DNA of 54,415 nt from positions 1 to 54,415 of the forward strand of contig JAFSBW010000038.1 of assembly GCA_017437095.1 (NCBI GenBank), written 5' to 3'. The stretch comes from Oscillospiraceae bacterium. GTDB taxonomy: Bacteria > Bacillota > Clostridia > Oscillospirales > Oscillospiraceae. Below, piece by piece: positions 15,790 to 24,467 of the stretch. Position 1 is the first letter of the stretch. Each line of letters starts with the position of its first letter. The translations under genes were made by a program, and so were the position numbers. The notes below the pieces were generated by a model, which had not been told where the DNA came from, made no database searches, and saw only the letters and a list, made by a program, of their open reading frames with translations.

Positions 15790-16254
15790 ATGAAAATAGA
15801 AAGCTACATCAAAAAGCCCTTTTCCGTGATTGGAAAAGAAGGCTCTACGGAACAGGGCGCAGATTTCGTCCATAAGCTTTGGGCAGATGCCAACGCCCAT
15901 TTTGCAGAAGTAGCGCATCTGGCAAAGAAAGATGAAAAGGGAAAGCTTGCAGGTATCTGGGGCGCTATGACGGATTTTTCCCGGCGTTTTCTGCCTTGGG
16001 AGGACGGCTTCAGCAAGGGGCTGTATCTGGCAGGTATCGAATGCCCTGACGATGCTGCAGCCCCGGAGGGCTGGACAAAATGGGCCGTTCCCGGCTTTGA
16101 ATATCTGCGGGTGGAGATTGACCACGATGGCGTTTTTGGAGAAATGATCGCCTACTTTCAAGAAAATGATATTGCGCTGGCAGGGGCAGTCCAGGACTAT
16201 ACCTGCCCACAAACCGGGAAGAATTATATGCTCTTCCCTACCAGAAAATTATAA
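15790..16254 (+). CDS. GyrI-like small-molecule-binding domain protein
   Basis: The 154-residue protein starts at ATG 15790 after GAGGGATGG. The pattern PFSVIGKEGSTEQGADFVHKLWADANAHFAEVA near the start and GLYLAGIECPDDAAAPEGWTKWAVPGFEYLRVEID in the middle is that of a stand-alone GyrI-like/AraC effector-binding domain (SOUL-like fold), with the conserved W-x-V-P-x-x-x-Y strand. No DNA-binding part is attached. Such solo domains bind amphipathic drugs or hydrolyse cyclopropanoid toxins in some cases. Its place among detoxification-type genes fits a drug-binding role, but this is inference. Confidence 0.72.
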   Translation: MKIESYIKKPFSVIGKEGSTEQGADFVHKLWADANAHFAEVAHLAKKDEKGKLAGIWGAMTDFSRRFLPWEDGFSKGLYLAGIECPDDAAAPEGWTKWAVPGFEYLRVEIDHDGVFGEMIAYFQENDIALAGAVQDYTCPQTGKNYMLFPTRKL

Positions 16255-16267
16255 CGGAGGTAAGAAT

Positions 16268-16684
16268 ATGAAAGCTTTATGCGGCGCGGATTGCGCTTGC
16301 TGCCAGTGGTGCAGCGCCTGCCCCGGATGTTCTGACGAAAAATGCTTTATCGCAAGGTACATAAAGGCAAACGGAAAGGAAGCCTACGAGGAATTGAAGC
16401 AGGCTTTGATTGCGGAAATCAATGGGCTTGGAATCGGCGATATGCCGAAGATCGATCAGCTTTACGCCCTGGTGGGCAATTTCGTAAATCTGGAGTATCC
16501 CCTGCCCGGCGGGCAAACCGCAAAATTTTTGGATAACAACAGCATGTACCTGGGCAACCAGGTGCAGCGCCAGGGCAAGGAAGGCCGGTGCTACGGCATG
16601 GTTGCCTGCCCTGAATTTCTGCTTGTAAGCGAATACGGCGAAAACGGCGCAGCGCCGGAGCTCGTAGTGTATAAGCGCCGATAG
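16268..16684 (+). CDS. Cys-rich DUF3795-like protein
   Basis: The ATG at 16268 follows ACGGAGGTAAG; 138 residues. The N-terminus reads CGADCACCQWCSACPGCSDEKC, with seven cysteines in the first 24 residues, the layout of DUF3795-type proteins, which suggests a zinc or iron-sulfur centre. The rest is mixed helix and strand with no known catalytic motif. It is the last gene of the accessory run and lies 13 bases after the GyrI-like gene. The function is unknown. Confidence 0.68.
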   Translation: MKALCGADCACCQWCSACPGCSDEKCFIARYIKANGKEAYEELKQALIAEINGLGIGDMPKIDQLYALVGNFVNLEYPLPGGQTAKFLDNNSMYLGNQVQRQGKEGRCYGMVACPEFLLVSEYGENGAAPELVVYKRR

Positions 16685-16730
16685 CTTGGCAGCAACCGGC
16701 GAAAACGCAAACGCAGGATAGTTGGCATAA

Positions 16731-16764
16731 AAAGCGCGTTACGGCAGCTGCCGCAACGCGCTTT
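16731..16764 (-). terminator. Two-way intrinsic terminator
   Basis: AAAGCGCGTT (16731-16740) pairs with AACGCGCTTT (16755-16764), and the centre CGGCAG/CTGCCG extends the stem. On the minus strand it is followed by TTTTTATG. It ends the gene at 16784 and probably also the plus-strand run before it. Confidence 0.88.
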
Positions 16765-16783
16765 GCTCTTATTTTGGCGCCGG

Positions 16784-17680
16784 TTAGAAGCCCAGCTGGC
16801 CATCCTGGGTGGCCAGGGCGTTGAGCAGCTCCTGGCGCAGCTTGAGGATCTGGGCCACATGGTAGTTTACAATGGGGTCTACCGGCTGGCCGGGAACGGG
16901 GATCTCTACCCCCCAATCCATCAGGCTCAGGTAGTTTTCCTGGTTTAGATGCCCCGGCTCACCCATGCGGCTAAGCACCTCCATATGGGCCAGCAGCGCC
17001 TGGCCGTCTTCGTTGCATTTGCGGAAAGCCGCAAGCTGCTGGGCGTGGCGCTTTTGGCGGTAGGGCATGCGCTGGTTGGAGAAGATCTCCAGCTCCCGGG
17101 CGATCTGCTGAATGCGCTCCAGGGAGGCATCGGCTGTGGGCAGATTATTGTCGCCGTCAAACATATCCCCCAGGAAAAGCATAATTTCCTTTTCCAGGCT
17201 GTGGACAGCGCTGCGGATGCGCCGGGAATTGTCGTAGGGGAAAACCAGGGTGTTGATCACCATGCCAACGGCCAGGCCGATGGCGGTATCCCAAATGCGG
17301 TCCAGGGCGTAGCTGGTAGGATGCACGCCGGCATCGGTGCAGATGGTTACCACGATGATGCAGGCCAGCCCCGGAGAAAAGCGAATGCCCAGGCTGTTGT
17401 AAGTAACGATCACCAGCAGCACGCCAGCGCCGGCGGTAATGGCCGGGGAGATGGGCAGCAGGTGCAGCAGCAGGCCGGAAACAGCGCCCAGGATCACACC
17501 CAGGATCTGGGTAAGGCAGCTTTCCCAGCTTTCTTTAAAAGTAGGCTGCACAGCGGCCATAACGCCCAGCACAGCGAAGATCAGCTTGCCGCCAGAGCGG
17601 CCGAAAAGCTCTGCCAGCGCCAGAGAGATCACAACCGCGGCGGCGGTCTTTACCGTTCTCAGGCCAAGTTTTACCTTCAT
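16784..17680 (-). CDS. Aromatic acid exporter-like (ArAE/FUSC family) membrane protein
   Basis: The start at ATG 17680 follows AAGGAGGGG; 298 residues. About 160 N-terminal residues form several membrane segments (TAAAVVISLALAELF, LIFAVLGVMAAVQP, ILGVILGAVSGLLLHLLP, ITAGAGVLLVIV, ACIIVVTIC, AIGLAVGMVINTLVF) with the family feature AAVQPTFKESWESCLTQILG. The C-terminal half is soluble and helical. Relatives are called aromatic acid exporter family proteins and are near half the size of AaeB. The cargo is unknown. It stands alone on the minus strand. Confidence 0.85.
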   Translation of the reverse strand: MKVKLGLRTVKTAAAVVISLALAELFGRSGGKLIFAVLGVMAAVQPTFKESWESCLTQILGVILGAVSGLLLHLLPISPAITAGAGVLLVIVTYNSLGIRFSPGLACIIVVTICTDAGVHPTSYALDRIWDTAIGLAVGMVINTLVFPYDNSRRIRSAVHSLEKEIMLFLGDMFDGDNNLPTADASLERIQQIARELEIFSNQRMPYRQKRHAQQLAAFRKCNEDGQALLAHMEVLSRMGEPGHLNQENYLSLMDWGVEIPVPGQPVDPIVNYHVAQILKLRQELLNALATQDGQLGF

Positions 17681-17750
17681 AAAGGCCCCTCCTTGTATTG
17701 AATTTCCGGATAAAAGAGCATTATCAGGAAACAGCATTATAGCATAGTCT

Positions 17751-17795
17751 TCCCCAAAAAGAAACCCACGCACTATCCATAAAATAGGGCGTGGG
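17751..17795 (-). terminator. Intrinsic terminator of the HD-PPTase-tatD unit
   Basis: Read on the minus strand, CCCACGC (17795-17789) pairs with GCGTGGG (17771-17765), with an inner CTAT/ATAG stem, followed by TTTCTTTTT. It lies 41 bases after the tatD stop. Confidence 0.8.
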
Positions 17796-17836
17796 CTTTG
17801 GGTTTTTTGTGGAATATTGTGGGAAAAAGGGTAAAT

Positions 17837-18601
17837 TTAGCCGATTCGGTATAGGCGCTTGCCGTTTTCGGCTGTAATATGGCTAATTTCTTCTACGCTC
17901 AGGCCACGGATCTGGGCAAGCTTTTCGGCCATATAGCAAAGGTAGCCGGGGTCGTTGCGTTTGCCCCGGAAAGGTACGGGGGCCATATAGGGGCAATCCG
18001 TTTCCAGCACGATGCGCTCCAACGGAATGCTTTGGGCGGTTTCGATGGCCTTGCGGGCGTTTTTAAAGGTAAGCACCCCGGTAAAGCCAATGTACCAGCC
18101 CAGGTCTACCAGCTGCCGGGCCATTTCCGCCGAGCCGGAGTAGCAATGGAACACGCCTTTTACCTCCGGGAATTCCTTTACCACCTTCATGCCGTCTTCG
18201 TGGGCTTCCCGCTCGTGGACGATAACGGGCAGGCCCAGCTCCCGGGCCAGGGCCATCTGCATGCGGAAGGCTTTGAGCTGAAGCTCTCTGGGAATGTCCT
18301 CATAGTGGTAGTCGATGCCGATCTCGCCGATGGCCTTTACCTTGGGATTTTCCGCTGCCAAACGGCGGTAGCGCTCCAGCACCGCATCGTTTACTTCGTC
18401 GGCCACATCCGGGTGAGAGCCTACGGCGGCGTAGATCCAGGGGTAGCGATTGGCTAAAGCTACGGCATTTTCAGAAGATTCCAACGAGCAGCCGGGATTC
18501 ATTACAAGGCTGGTTCCCCGGGCCGCCAGGCCGCAGAGCAACTGCTCCCGGTCGGAGTCAAAGGCCCGGTCATCCAGGTGGGCGTGGGTATCAAAAAGCA
18601 T
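17837..18601 (-). CDS. tatD: TatD-family metal-dependent deoxyribonuclease
   Basis: The start at ATG 18601, after GGAGGAAAG, gives 254 residues, the usual TatD length; the frame start at 18652 would add 17 residues that do not fit the family. It has FDTHAHLDD at the N-terminus (metal ligands H6 and H8), IGEIGIDYHY (glutamate ligand), VIVHERE and FHCYSG (histidine ligands) and LETDCPYMAP (final aspartate). This is a TIM-barrel hydrolase with 3-prime to 5-prime nuclease activity on damaged DNA in studied members. Its start overlaps the end of the phosphopantetheinyl transferase gene by 11 bases. Confidence 0.93.
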   Translation of the reverse strand: MLFDTHAHLDDRAFDSDREQLLCGLAARGTSLVMNPGCSLESSENAVALANRYPWIYAAVGSHPDVADEVNDAVLERYRRLAAENPKVKAIGEIGIDYHYEDIPRELQLKAFRMQMALARELGLPVIVHEREAHEDGMKVVKEFPEVKGVFHCYSGSAEMARQLVDLGWYIGFTGVLTFKNARKAIETAQSIPLERIVLETDCPYMAPVPFRGKRNDPGYLCYMAEKLAQIRGLSVEEISHITAENGKRLYRIG

Positions 18602-19073
18602 GGGATCTTTCCTCCAGCAATGCCAAAATGCACCCATCCTGGGTGAAAACATGGGGGTCGTCCAAAGAAAAAGCTGTTCCGTTGGGCCAGGGGCGTACCC
18701 CCTCGCCGGTAAGCTTGCCCTGGGCCTCTTTCAGCACCCAAAAGGTAAGCAAAGCCCTGTTTTTATCCTGAGCGGCTTCATACTGCCGGTACTCCCCGGG
18801 GGAGAGGATCTTTTGCGCCAGCTTGGGGTTTACCTGCCGGGTAAGCTCCTCCGCGTCCAGCCCGATAGGGTGCCGCTCCAGGGCTACGAATACATGGCGC
18901 GGGGTGTGGGAGATGGAAAAATGCCAGCCGCCCCGGGCAAAATAGGGCTTACCCATAGGGCTAAGCAGGATTTCCGGCAGCGCTTCCCCGGTAGCCCGGC
19001 GGTACAGCTGCTCCAGCAGAAGCCGCCCGGCTTCGTGGCCCTTGCCCGGCTGGATGGGCGCGCTGGCCAGCAT
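18591..19073 (-). CDS. 4-phosphopantetheinyl transferase (Sfp-like)
   Basis: These enzymes move phosphopantetheine from coenzyme A to a serine of carrier proteins. The 160-residue protein has GKPYF (41-45), FSISHT (52-57), GLDAEE (71-76, the metal aspartate and glutamate) and WVLKEAQGK (112-120), all the signature motifs of the Sfp/AcpT group. It is shorter than Sfp (about 224 residues), lacking part of the second half-domain, but the active-site residues are complete. The ATG overlaps the stop of the HD gene in TAATG, so the two are coupled. No polyketide or peptide synthetase lies in the window. Confidence 0.87.
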   Translation of the reverse strand: MLASAPIQPGKGHEAGRLLLEQLYRRATGEALPEILLSPMGKPYFARGGWHFSISHTPRHVFVALERHPIGLDAEELTRQVNPKLAQKILSPGEYRQYEAAQDKNRALLTFWVLKEAQGKLTGEGVRPWPNGTAFSLDDPHVFTQDGCILALLEERSHAF

Positions 19074-19729
19074 TACAGCACCTTGCCGCCGTTAACGGTC
19101 AGGCGGAATTTGTAGCCCAAAAACTCTGCGGAGGCGCGGCACATGATCATGCGGGTAAGGAAAATGTCAAAATACTCATACATGGTGCAAATGCTCTCGT
19201 CTACCTGCAGATTCAGGGAGATAATGTCCTTTTCCTCGTTTACCTTCAGGGTAGAGCCGGTAACGGCGTAGTTCACCCGGTCGTGAATGTCGAAGGTGGA
19301 CTGGTCATCGGTGCGCACCCGGTTGCGGCGCACATCGGTCTTGTCCGCCAAAATCAGGGCGGCGGAAATGGCATCCTTAGCGCCGCCGGTGGATTCGTCA
19401 TGGTTGCCGATAGCGGCGATGACGGTAATGCGGTCGGTCATGTCCATGCCCGCTTCTTTGAGAATGTCGTTGGCAAGGATGGCGCCGATCTCGGCGTGAT
19501 GGGTGCGGTTGATGGCGTTGCCGATATCGTGCATAAAGCCGGCGATCTTGGCCAGCTCCTCTTCGTGTTCTGTGTGGCCGGTGCGGCGCAGGATATAGGC
19601 GGCCCGCTCGGCAACCAGCGCGCAATGGGCTTGGGAATGCTCCGTATAGCCCAGAACGCCCAGGTTGTCATTGCCCCGCTTTAGCAGAGCGCATACCTCC
19701 GGGTGCTTGCGGATTTCTTCATATGTCAT
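19073..19729 (-). CDS. HD-domain phosphohydrolase
   Basis: The ATG at 19729 follows GAGGTAAC; 218 residues. H31, H35, the H67-D68 pair in FMHDIGN, and later HHAEIGA and NHDESTGGAKDAISAALILADKTD provide the metal-binding set of an HD hydrolase. It resembles clostridial HD proteins near tRNA-modifying or nucleotide genes, but the substrate (nucleotide, ppGpp-like or cyclic dinucleotide) is unknown. It is first in a three-gene minus-strand unit with the PPTase and tatD genes. Confidence 0.87.
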   Translation of the reverse strand: MTYEEIRKHPEVCALLKRGNDNLGVLGYTEHSQAHCALVAERAAYILRRTGHTEHEEELAKIAGFMHDIGNAINRTHHAEIGAILANDILKEAGMDMTDRITVIAAIGNHDESTGGAKDAISAALILADKTDVRRNRVRTDDQSTFDIHDRVNYAVTGSTLKVNEEKDIISLNLQVDESICTMYEYFDIFLTRMIMCRASAEFLGYKFRLTVNGGKVL

Positions 19730-19769
19730 AAGGGGTTACCTCGTTTCTTGGTTTTCTTGGTTTTTTATT

Positions 19770-19798
19770 ATTATAAAGGCAAAGCGCCCAGCATGCAA
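19770..19798 (-). promoter_or_regulatory. Sigma-A-type promoter of the HD-PPTase-tatD unit
   Basis: On the minus strand TTGCAT (19798-19793) and TATAAT (19775-19770) are 17 bases apart, 40 bases before the HD gene start. Confidence 0.78.
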
Positions 19799-19932
19799 CC
19801 GGCTTTTTGTAAAGTTTTTGCGAAATTCACGAATTCTTTACAGCTTCGCCCCTTTCGTTTTTTGCGCGGATGTGGTAGTATAAATAATGAGAAAGTTTAT
19901 GCGCTGAAAGCTTTGGGCGCAGTGAGGAATGT

Positions 19933-20583
19933 ATGAGCAAGTGTATTATTATCTGCGCCGGGGGCTTTGACGGGCTTTTGCAGCCGCCGGAAACGCAGGA
20001 CTGTATCATAGCTGCTGACGGCGGGCTGAAAAACGCCCAGGCTTACGGGATAGAGCCCGGCTGCATTCTGGGAGATTTTGACTCTTTGGGTTATACCCCC
20101 CAGGGGGCCAATGTGTTCCCGGTGGAAAAGGACGATACCGATGCCATGCTGGCAGCGCGCCATGGCCTGGCGCTGGGCTACCGGGATTTTCACATTTACG
20201 GCGCGCTGGACGGCCCCCGGCTGGACCATACCGTAGCCGCCCTGCAAACCCTGCAGTTTTTGGCGGATAACGGGGCCAGGGGCGTGCTCATTGGGGTCAA
20301 GGACATTGCCGCGGTGGTAAAGGACGGGGCCATCGCCCTGCCGGAAAGGGCAGAAGGCATCGTAAGCGTGTTCTGCCTGGGAGAGCCTGCCCGGGGCGTT
20401 ACCCTGGAAAATCTATACTACCCCCTGGCCGGCGGGGTTTTGACCCCCGGCTTCCCCTTGGGGGTAAGCAACCATTTTATTGGAAAAGAAAGCACGGTCA
20501 AGGTAGAAAAAGGGAGCTTGACGGTGCTATACGGCAGGGAAAACGGCCTGCCCATCTGGAAGGAGGAAGCGGAAAATGGCTGA
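19933..20583 (+). CDS. thiN: Thiamine pyrophosphokinase
   Basis: ThiN makes thiamine diphosphate from thiamine and ATP. The ATG at 19933 follows GTGAGGAATGT; 216 residues. IIAADGGLKNAQAYGIEPGCILGDFDSLG contains the DGG and GDFDS (47-51) motifs, KDDTDAMLAA the third acidic motif, and GALDGPRLDH the ATP-loop equivalent of GGxGxRxDH. The C-terminal thiamine-binding domain includes GVSNHFIGKESTVKVEKGSLTVLY. It fits with the TPP-controlled importer thiT at 32065, giving a salvage route. It overlaps the P-type ATPase gene by eight bases. Confidence 0.93.
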   Translation: MSKCIIICAGGFDGLLQPPETQDCIIAADGGLKNAQAYGIEPGCILGDFDSLGYTPQGANVFPVEKDDTDAMLAARHGLALGYRDFHIYGALDGPRLDHTVAALQTLQFLADNGARGVLIGVKDIAAVVKDGAIALPERAEGIVSVFCLGEPARGVTLENLYYPLAGGVLTPGFPLGVSNHFIGKESTVKVEKGSLTVLYGRENGLPIWKEEAENG

Positions 20584-22987
20584 GCTGATTCGGGATTTTA
20601 TCCCCAGCCGGGAGGATGTGCCGGTAGTCAATGCAGAGCCTAACTACGGCCTTACCGCCGAGGAGGTTGAGCTTCGGGCGGCCTGCGGCTGGCAAAATAA
20701 GGTGACCGATGCCAACGCCCGCACGGAAAAGGACATTATTAAGGATAACTGCCTTACCTTTTTTAATATCGTGTTTGTGGTGCTGGCGGTCATGCTGATC
20801 GTTGGCGGCTCGTCTGTAAAAAATATGAGCTTTATGCTCTTTGTGGTCATCAATTCCGCCATCGGCATCGTGCAGGAGATCCGGGCCAAGCGGGCTGTGG
20901 ACGCGCTGACTCTGGTAGCTGCCCAAAATGTAAAAACTATGCGCTCCGGCAGGGTAAAAAATGTACCCTCCCATGAGCTGGTGCGCGACGATATCGTAGA
21001 GTTTGCCGCCGGCGACCAGATCTGCGCCGATGCCATCGTGCGCAGCGGCAGCATGCAGGTAAACGAATCCCTGATCACCGGCGAAGCCGATGCCATCGCC
21101 AAGGCTGAGGGAGATGAGCTGAAATCCGGCAGCTTTGTGATCGCCGGCCGCTGCAAGGCCCAGCTGACCAAGGTTGGCAACGATTCCTTTGCCGCCAAGC
21201 TTTCTGCCGAGGCCAAGGCCAACCCCCAGGCCACCAAGTCGGAAATGATGCGCTCCCTGGACAGCCTGATCCGCATCATCGGCTTTGCGCTGATCCCCGT
21301 GGGCATCGCTATGATCGCCCAGGGCGTGATCAACAAAATGAACTGGACAAAGAATGTGGAAAGCACGGTGGCGGCGCTGGTGGGCATGATCCCCCAGGGC
21401 CTGTACCTGCTTACCAGCGTAGCCATGGCAGTATCCGCCATGAAGCTTACCAAGAAAAAGGTGCTGGTGCAGGATATGAACTGCATCGAGACATTGGCCC
21501 GGGTAGATGTGCTGTGCGTGGACAAGACCGGCACCATCACCGAGCCCCGCATGGAAGTGGAAAATGTGGTGCCTTTGACTACGGATTCCCACGACCGTCT
21601 GGAGAGAATCCTTACCGCCCTTTACGGCCAGGAAGAGCCGGATAACGATACCGCCCGGGCGCTGCATGAGGTGTTCTCCGGCAGAAGCAGCTGGGTATGT
21701 ACCCGGCGCATCCCCTTTACCTCTGCCACCAAGTGGATGGGTGCGGTTTTTCAAGACCAGGGCGCGTTCCTGGCAGGCGCGCCGGAGTTTATTCTGGGCA
21801 GCCGCTACGAAGATCTGCGGGGGGATATTGAGCCTTGGTCTGCCAAGGGCTACCGTGTGCTGCTCATCGCCGGGTATGACGGCGTGCCGGAGCAGGGCAA
21901 TCTGCATGTAGATTGGGTAAACCCCCTGGCGCTGGTGCTGCTTACCAACCGCATCCGCCCCGAAGCGCCGGATACCTTCCGCTATTTTGCCAAACAGGGC
22001 GTAAAGGTAAAGGTAATTTCCGGCGACAACCCGGCTACCGTATCCGATGTAGCCCGCCGGGCAGGCATTGAAGACGCGGAGGACTATATCGACGCCGGCG
22101 TGCTGGAAACGGAAGAGGATTTCCTGCGGGCTGTGGATGCCTACACCGTATTTGGCCGGGTGACCCCGGACAAAAAGCGCTCCCTGATCCAGGCGCTGAA
22201 GGCAAAGAAGCATACCGTTGCCATGACCGGCGACGGCGTAAACGATGTGCTGGCTATGAAAGAGGCCCATTGCGGCATCGCCATGGCCAGCGGCGCTCAG
22301 GCGGCAAGCCAGGTAGCTTCCCTGGTGCTGCTGGAAAACAATTTCGCGGTAATGCCGGATATCGTAGGCGAAGGCCGCCGGGTGATCAACAACATCCAGC
22401 GGGCAGCCACTCTGTTTTTGGCCAAGAATATCTACGCCTTTGTGCTGGCTATTATCGCCTGCGTAGGCGGCAACCCCTTCCCCATGATGCCCCTGCATAT
22501 CGACTTTATCTCCATCCTTACCATCGGCATTCCCTCCTTCTTCCTGGCGCTGGAGCCTAACTATGAGCGGGTAGAGGGCCGGTTTATTACGGGCGTGCTG
22601 CGCCGGGCCTTCCCCGGCGGCCTGACCAATGTGTTCGTTGGCGTAATGGCGCTGGTATATATGGCAACCTTTGACCTGAGCTTTGAGCAGGTATCTACCA
22701 TCTGCGCGGCATTGCTTGCCATTGTTGGCATGGAGGTGCTGTACGAGGTAAGCCGCCCGGTGAAGAAGTTCCGGGCGCTGGTTTGGTGGTCCATGATGGC
22801 GGGCCTGGCCCTTTGCTTCTTCTTCTTTAGCTCCATCTTCGAGCTGGAGATGCATAGCAAGGAAACTGTGCTGGTTATGTCCACCCTGGTGATCATGACC
22901 CCCACCGTATTCCGCACTGCCCAGAAGCTCTTTGACTGGGGCGACAAGGCCTGGGCCTGGATCCAGAAAAAGAGGAACCAATGCTGA
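20576..22987 (+). CDS. P-type cation-transporting ATPase (CtpE-like)
   Basis: An 803-residue membrane pump. TGEAD (168-172) is the actuator motif, D316 in DKTGTIT is phosphorylated, and TGDGVNDVLAMKEAHCGIAMASG closes the P domain. Membrane segments lie at about 60-78, 85-100, 233-255, 265-285 and in six C-terminal helices. The CGIAMASG...ASQVASLVLLENNFAVMP stretch resembles mycobacterial CtpE, a calcium-type pump. The fourth-helix motif here is IPQGL instead of the usual IPEGL, so one ion ligand differs. The ion is not certain. It overlaps thiN by eight bases and the MocR gene by seven. Confidence 0.9.
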   Translation: MAELIRDFIPSREDVPVVNAEPNYGLTAEEVELRAACGWQNKVTDANARTEKDIIKDNCLTFFNIVFVVLAVMLIVGGSSVKNMSFMLFVVINSAIGIVQEIRAKRAVDALTLVAAQNVKTMRSGRVKNVPSHELVRDDIVEFAAGDQICADAIVRSGSMQVNESLITGEADAIAKAEGDELKSGSFVIAGRCKAQLTKVGNDSFAAKLSAEAKANPQATKSEMMRSLDSLIRIIGFALIPVGIAMIAQGVINKMNWTKNVESTVAALVGMIPQGLYLLTSVAMAVSAMKLTKKKVLVQDMNCIETLARVDVLCVDKTGTITEPRMEVENVVPLTTDSHDRLERILTALYGQEEPDNDTARALHEVFSGRSSWVCTRRIPFTSATKWMGAVFQDQGAFLAGAPEFILGSRYEDLRGDIEPWSAKGYRVLLIAGYDGVPEQGNLHVDWVNPLALVLLTNRIRPEAPDTFRYFAKQGVKVKVISGDNPATVSDVARRAGIEDAEDYIDAGVLETEEDFLRAVDAYTVFGRVTPDKKRSLIQALKAKKHTVAMTGDGVNDVLAMKEAHCGIAMASGAQAASQVASLVLLENNFAVMPDIVGEGRRVINNIQRAATLFLAKNIYAFVLAIIACVGGNPFPMMPLHIDFISILTIGIPSFFLALEPNYERVEGRFITGVLRRAFPGGLTNVFVGVMALVYMATFDLSFEQVSTICAALLAIVGMEVLYEVSRPVKKFRALVWWSMMAGLALCFFFFSSIFELEMHSKETVLVMSTLVIMTPTVFRTAQKLFDWGDKAWAWIQKKRNQC

Positions 22988-24348
22988 CCTATACTTTAAA
23001 AAAAGCCCCCGGCGTGCCGCTGTATGAAGCCCTTTACCGCTGCATCCGGGAGGATATCCGCAGCGGCAAGCTTCGCCCCGGGGAAAAGCTGCCCAGCAAG
23101 CGGGCGCTGGCTGCCAACCTGGAGGTCAGCAAAAACACCGTTGAGGGCGCTTACGACCAGCTTTTAAGCGAGGGCTACATCACCTCCCGGGAAAAGGTTG
23201 GCTACTTTGTGGAGGAGGGCTTCCAGGCGGAGCCTCCCGCCCCGGTAGACAGCCGGCAGGAGGAAAGCCCCAGCGATATTGCCATAGACCTTACCCTGAA
23301 TGCCCCGGAGCATTTCCCGTTCAGCGTTTGGAGCCGCCTGCAGCGGCAGGTGATGCTGGATCTGGGGGAGCAACTGCTGCAAAGCATGCCAAACCAGGGG
23401 GTTTACGCCCTGCGCCAGGCCATATGCCAGCATCTGGCAGCCTTCCGGGGGATGCAGGTAAGGCCGGAAAATGTGCTCATCGGCGCCGGAGGCGACTTTC
23501 TTTGCAACCTGCTGATGCAGCTTCTGGGCAAGGATAAGCTCTACGCCGTAGAAGAGCCGGGCTACGAAAAGACCCGGCGCATCTACCTGGCAGGGGGCGT
23601 AAAATGCATAGCCGCGGCCATGGACAGCCAGGGCGTAATGCCCGGCAAGCTGGGGGATGCTCAGGTGCTGCATATCTCCCCCTCCCACCATTTCCCCACC
23701 GGCCTGGTCACCCCCCTGCAGCGGCGCAAAGAGCTGCTGGCCTGGGCGGATCAGGGGGAGCGCTACATAATCGAAGACGATTACGACAGCGAGTTCCGCT
23801 TCCATGAGCGCCCCCTGCCTGCCATGCAGAGCCGGGACAGGTCGGGCCGGGTGATCTACATGAACAGCTTTTCCAAAAGCCTGGCGCCGTCCATCCGTAT
23901 CAGCTATTTGGTGCTGCCGCCGGCCCTCATGGAAAAATTCCGCCGGGAGCTGGGCTTTTACAGCTGCACCGTGCCCAGCTTTGAGCAGCATACCCTGGCC
24001 CGGTTTATTACCCAGGGCTATTTTGAAAAGCATATCAACCGCCTGCGCCGGGCCTACAAGCTGCGCCGGGATCAGGTGGTAGAGGTGATCCGCGGCTGCC
24101 CCTTTGCCCAAAAGCTTACCATACTGGAGCAGGATGCGGGGCTGCATTTTTTGGTAAAGGTAGATAGCCCCCTGAGCGCCGAGGAGATGGTAAGCCGCTG
24201 CCGAAAAGCGGGCATACGCCTGCGCAGCCTGCAAAGCTACTACCACCGGCCTATGGCCGCCGGGGCAGAAAAATGCCTGGTGGTAAACTACTCCTCCCTG
24301 CGCCGGGAAATGCTCCCGGAGCTGCAGCAGAGGCTGGAGAATATATGA
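22981..24348 (+). CDS. MocR-type regulator (GntR winged helix fused to PLP aminotransferase fold)
   Basis: The ATG overlaps the pump gene by seven bases; 455 residues. Residues 10-80 form a GntR winged helix (PLYEALYRCIREDIRSGKLRPGEKLPSKRALAANLEVSKNTV). The rest is a class I aminotransferase-like domain with HISPSHHFPTG, EDDYDSEFR and K299 in NSFSKSLAPS as the PLP-binding lysine. Related PdxR proteins control vitamin B6 synthesis, while others control transport or GABA use. The target here is unknown. Being in one transcript with thiN and the pump, it may autoregulate that unit. Confidence 0.92.
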   Translation: MLTYTLKKAPGVPLYEALYRCIREDIRSGKLRPGEKLPSKRALAANLEVSKNTVEGAYDQLLSEGYITSREKVGYFVEEGFQAEPPAPVDSRQEESPSDIAIDLTLNAPEHFPFSVWSRLQRQVMLDLGEQLLQSMPNQGVYALRQAICQHLAAFRGMQVRPENVLIGAGGDFLCNLLMQLLGKDKLYAVEEPGYEKTRRIYLAGGVKCIAAAMDSQGVMPGKLGDAQVLHISPSHHFPTGLVTPLQRRKELLAWADQGERYIIEDDYDSEFRFHERPLPAMQSRDRSGRVIYMNSFSKSLAPSIRISYLVLPPALMEKFRRELGFYSCTVPSFEQHTLARFITQGYFEKHINRLRRAYKLRRDQVVEVIRGCPFAQKLTILEQDAGLHFLVKVDSPLSAEEMVSRCRKAGIRLRSLQSYYHRPMAAGAEKCLVVNYSSLRREMLPELQQRLENI

Positions 24349-24395
24349 CAAAAGGGGCTGTAAAAAACGCATAGCCGTTCAATCAATATGCACCA

Positions 24396-24443
24396 AAATA
24401 AAACGAGCATGTCCGAATCAAAACGGACATGCTCGTTTTATTT
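24396..24443 (+). terminator. Strong two-way intrinsic terminator
   Basis: A perfect 20-base-pair stem (24396-24415 with 24424-24443) with an 8-base loop, AT-rich at its base, works on both strands. It ends the thiN-pump-MocR unit. Confidence 0.9.
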
Positions 24444-24467
24444 GGGGGCAGTCAAAATTCTGCACAA

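Noticed and set aside
20498..22981. An 827-codon minus-strand frame opposite the P-type ATPase
   Set aside because: The pump gene is certain from its motifs; the antisense product is rich in His, Gln and Gly with no domain.
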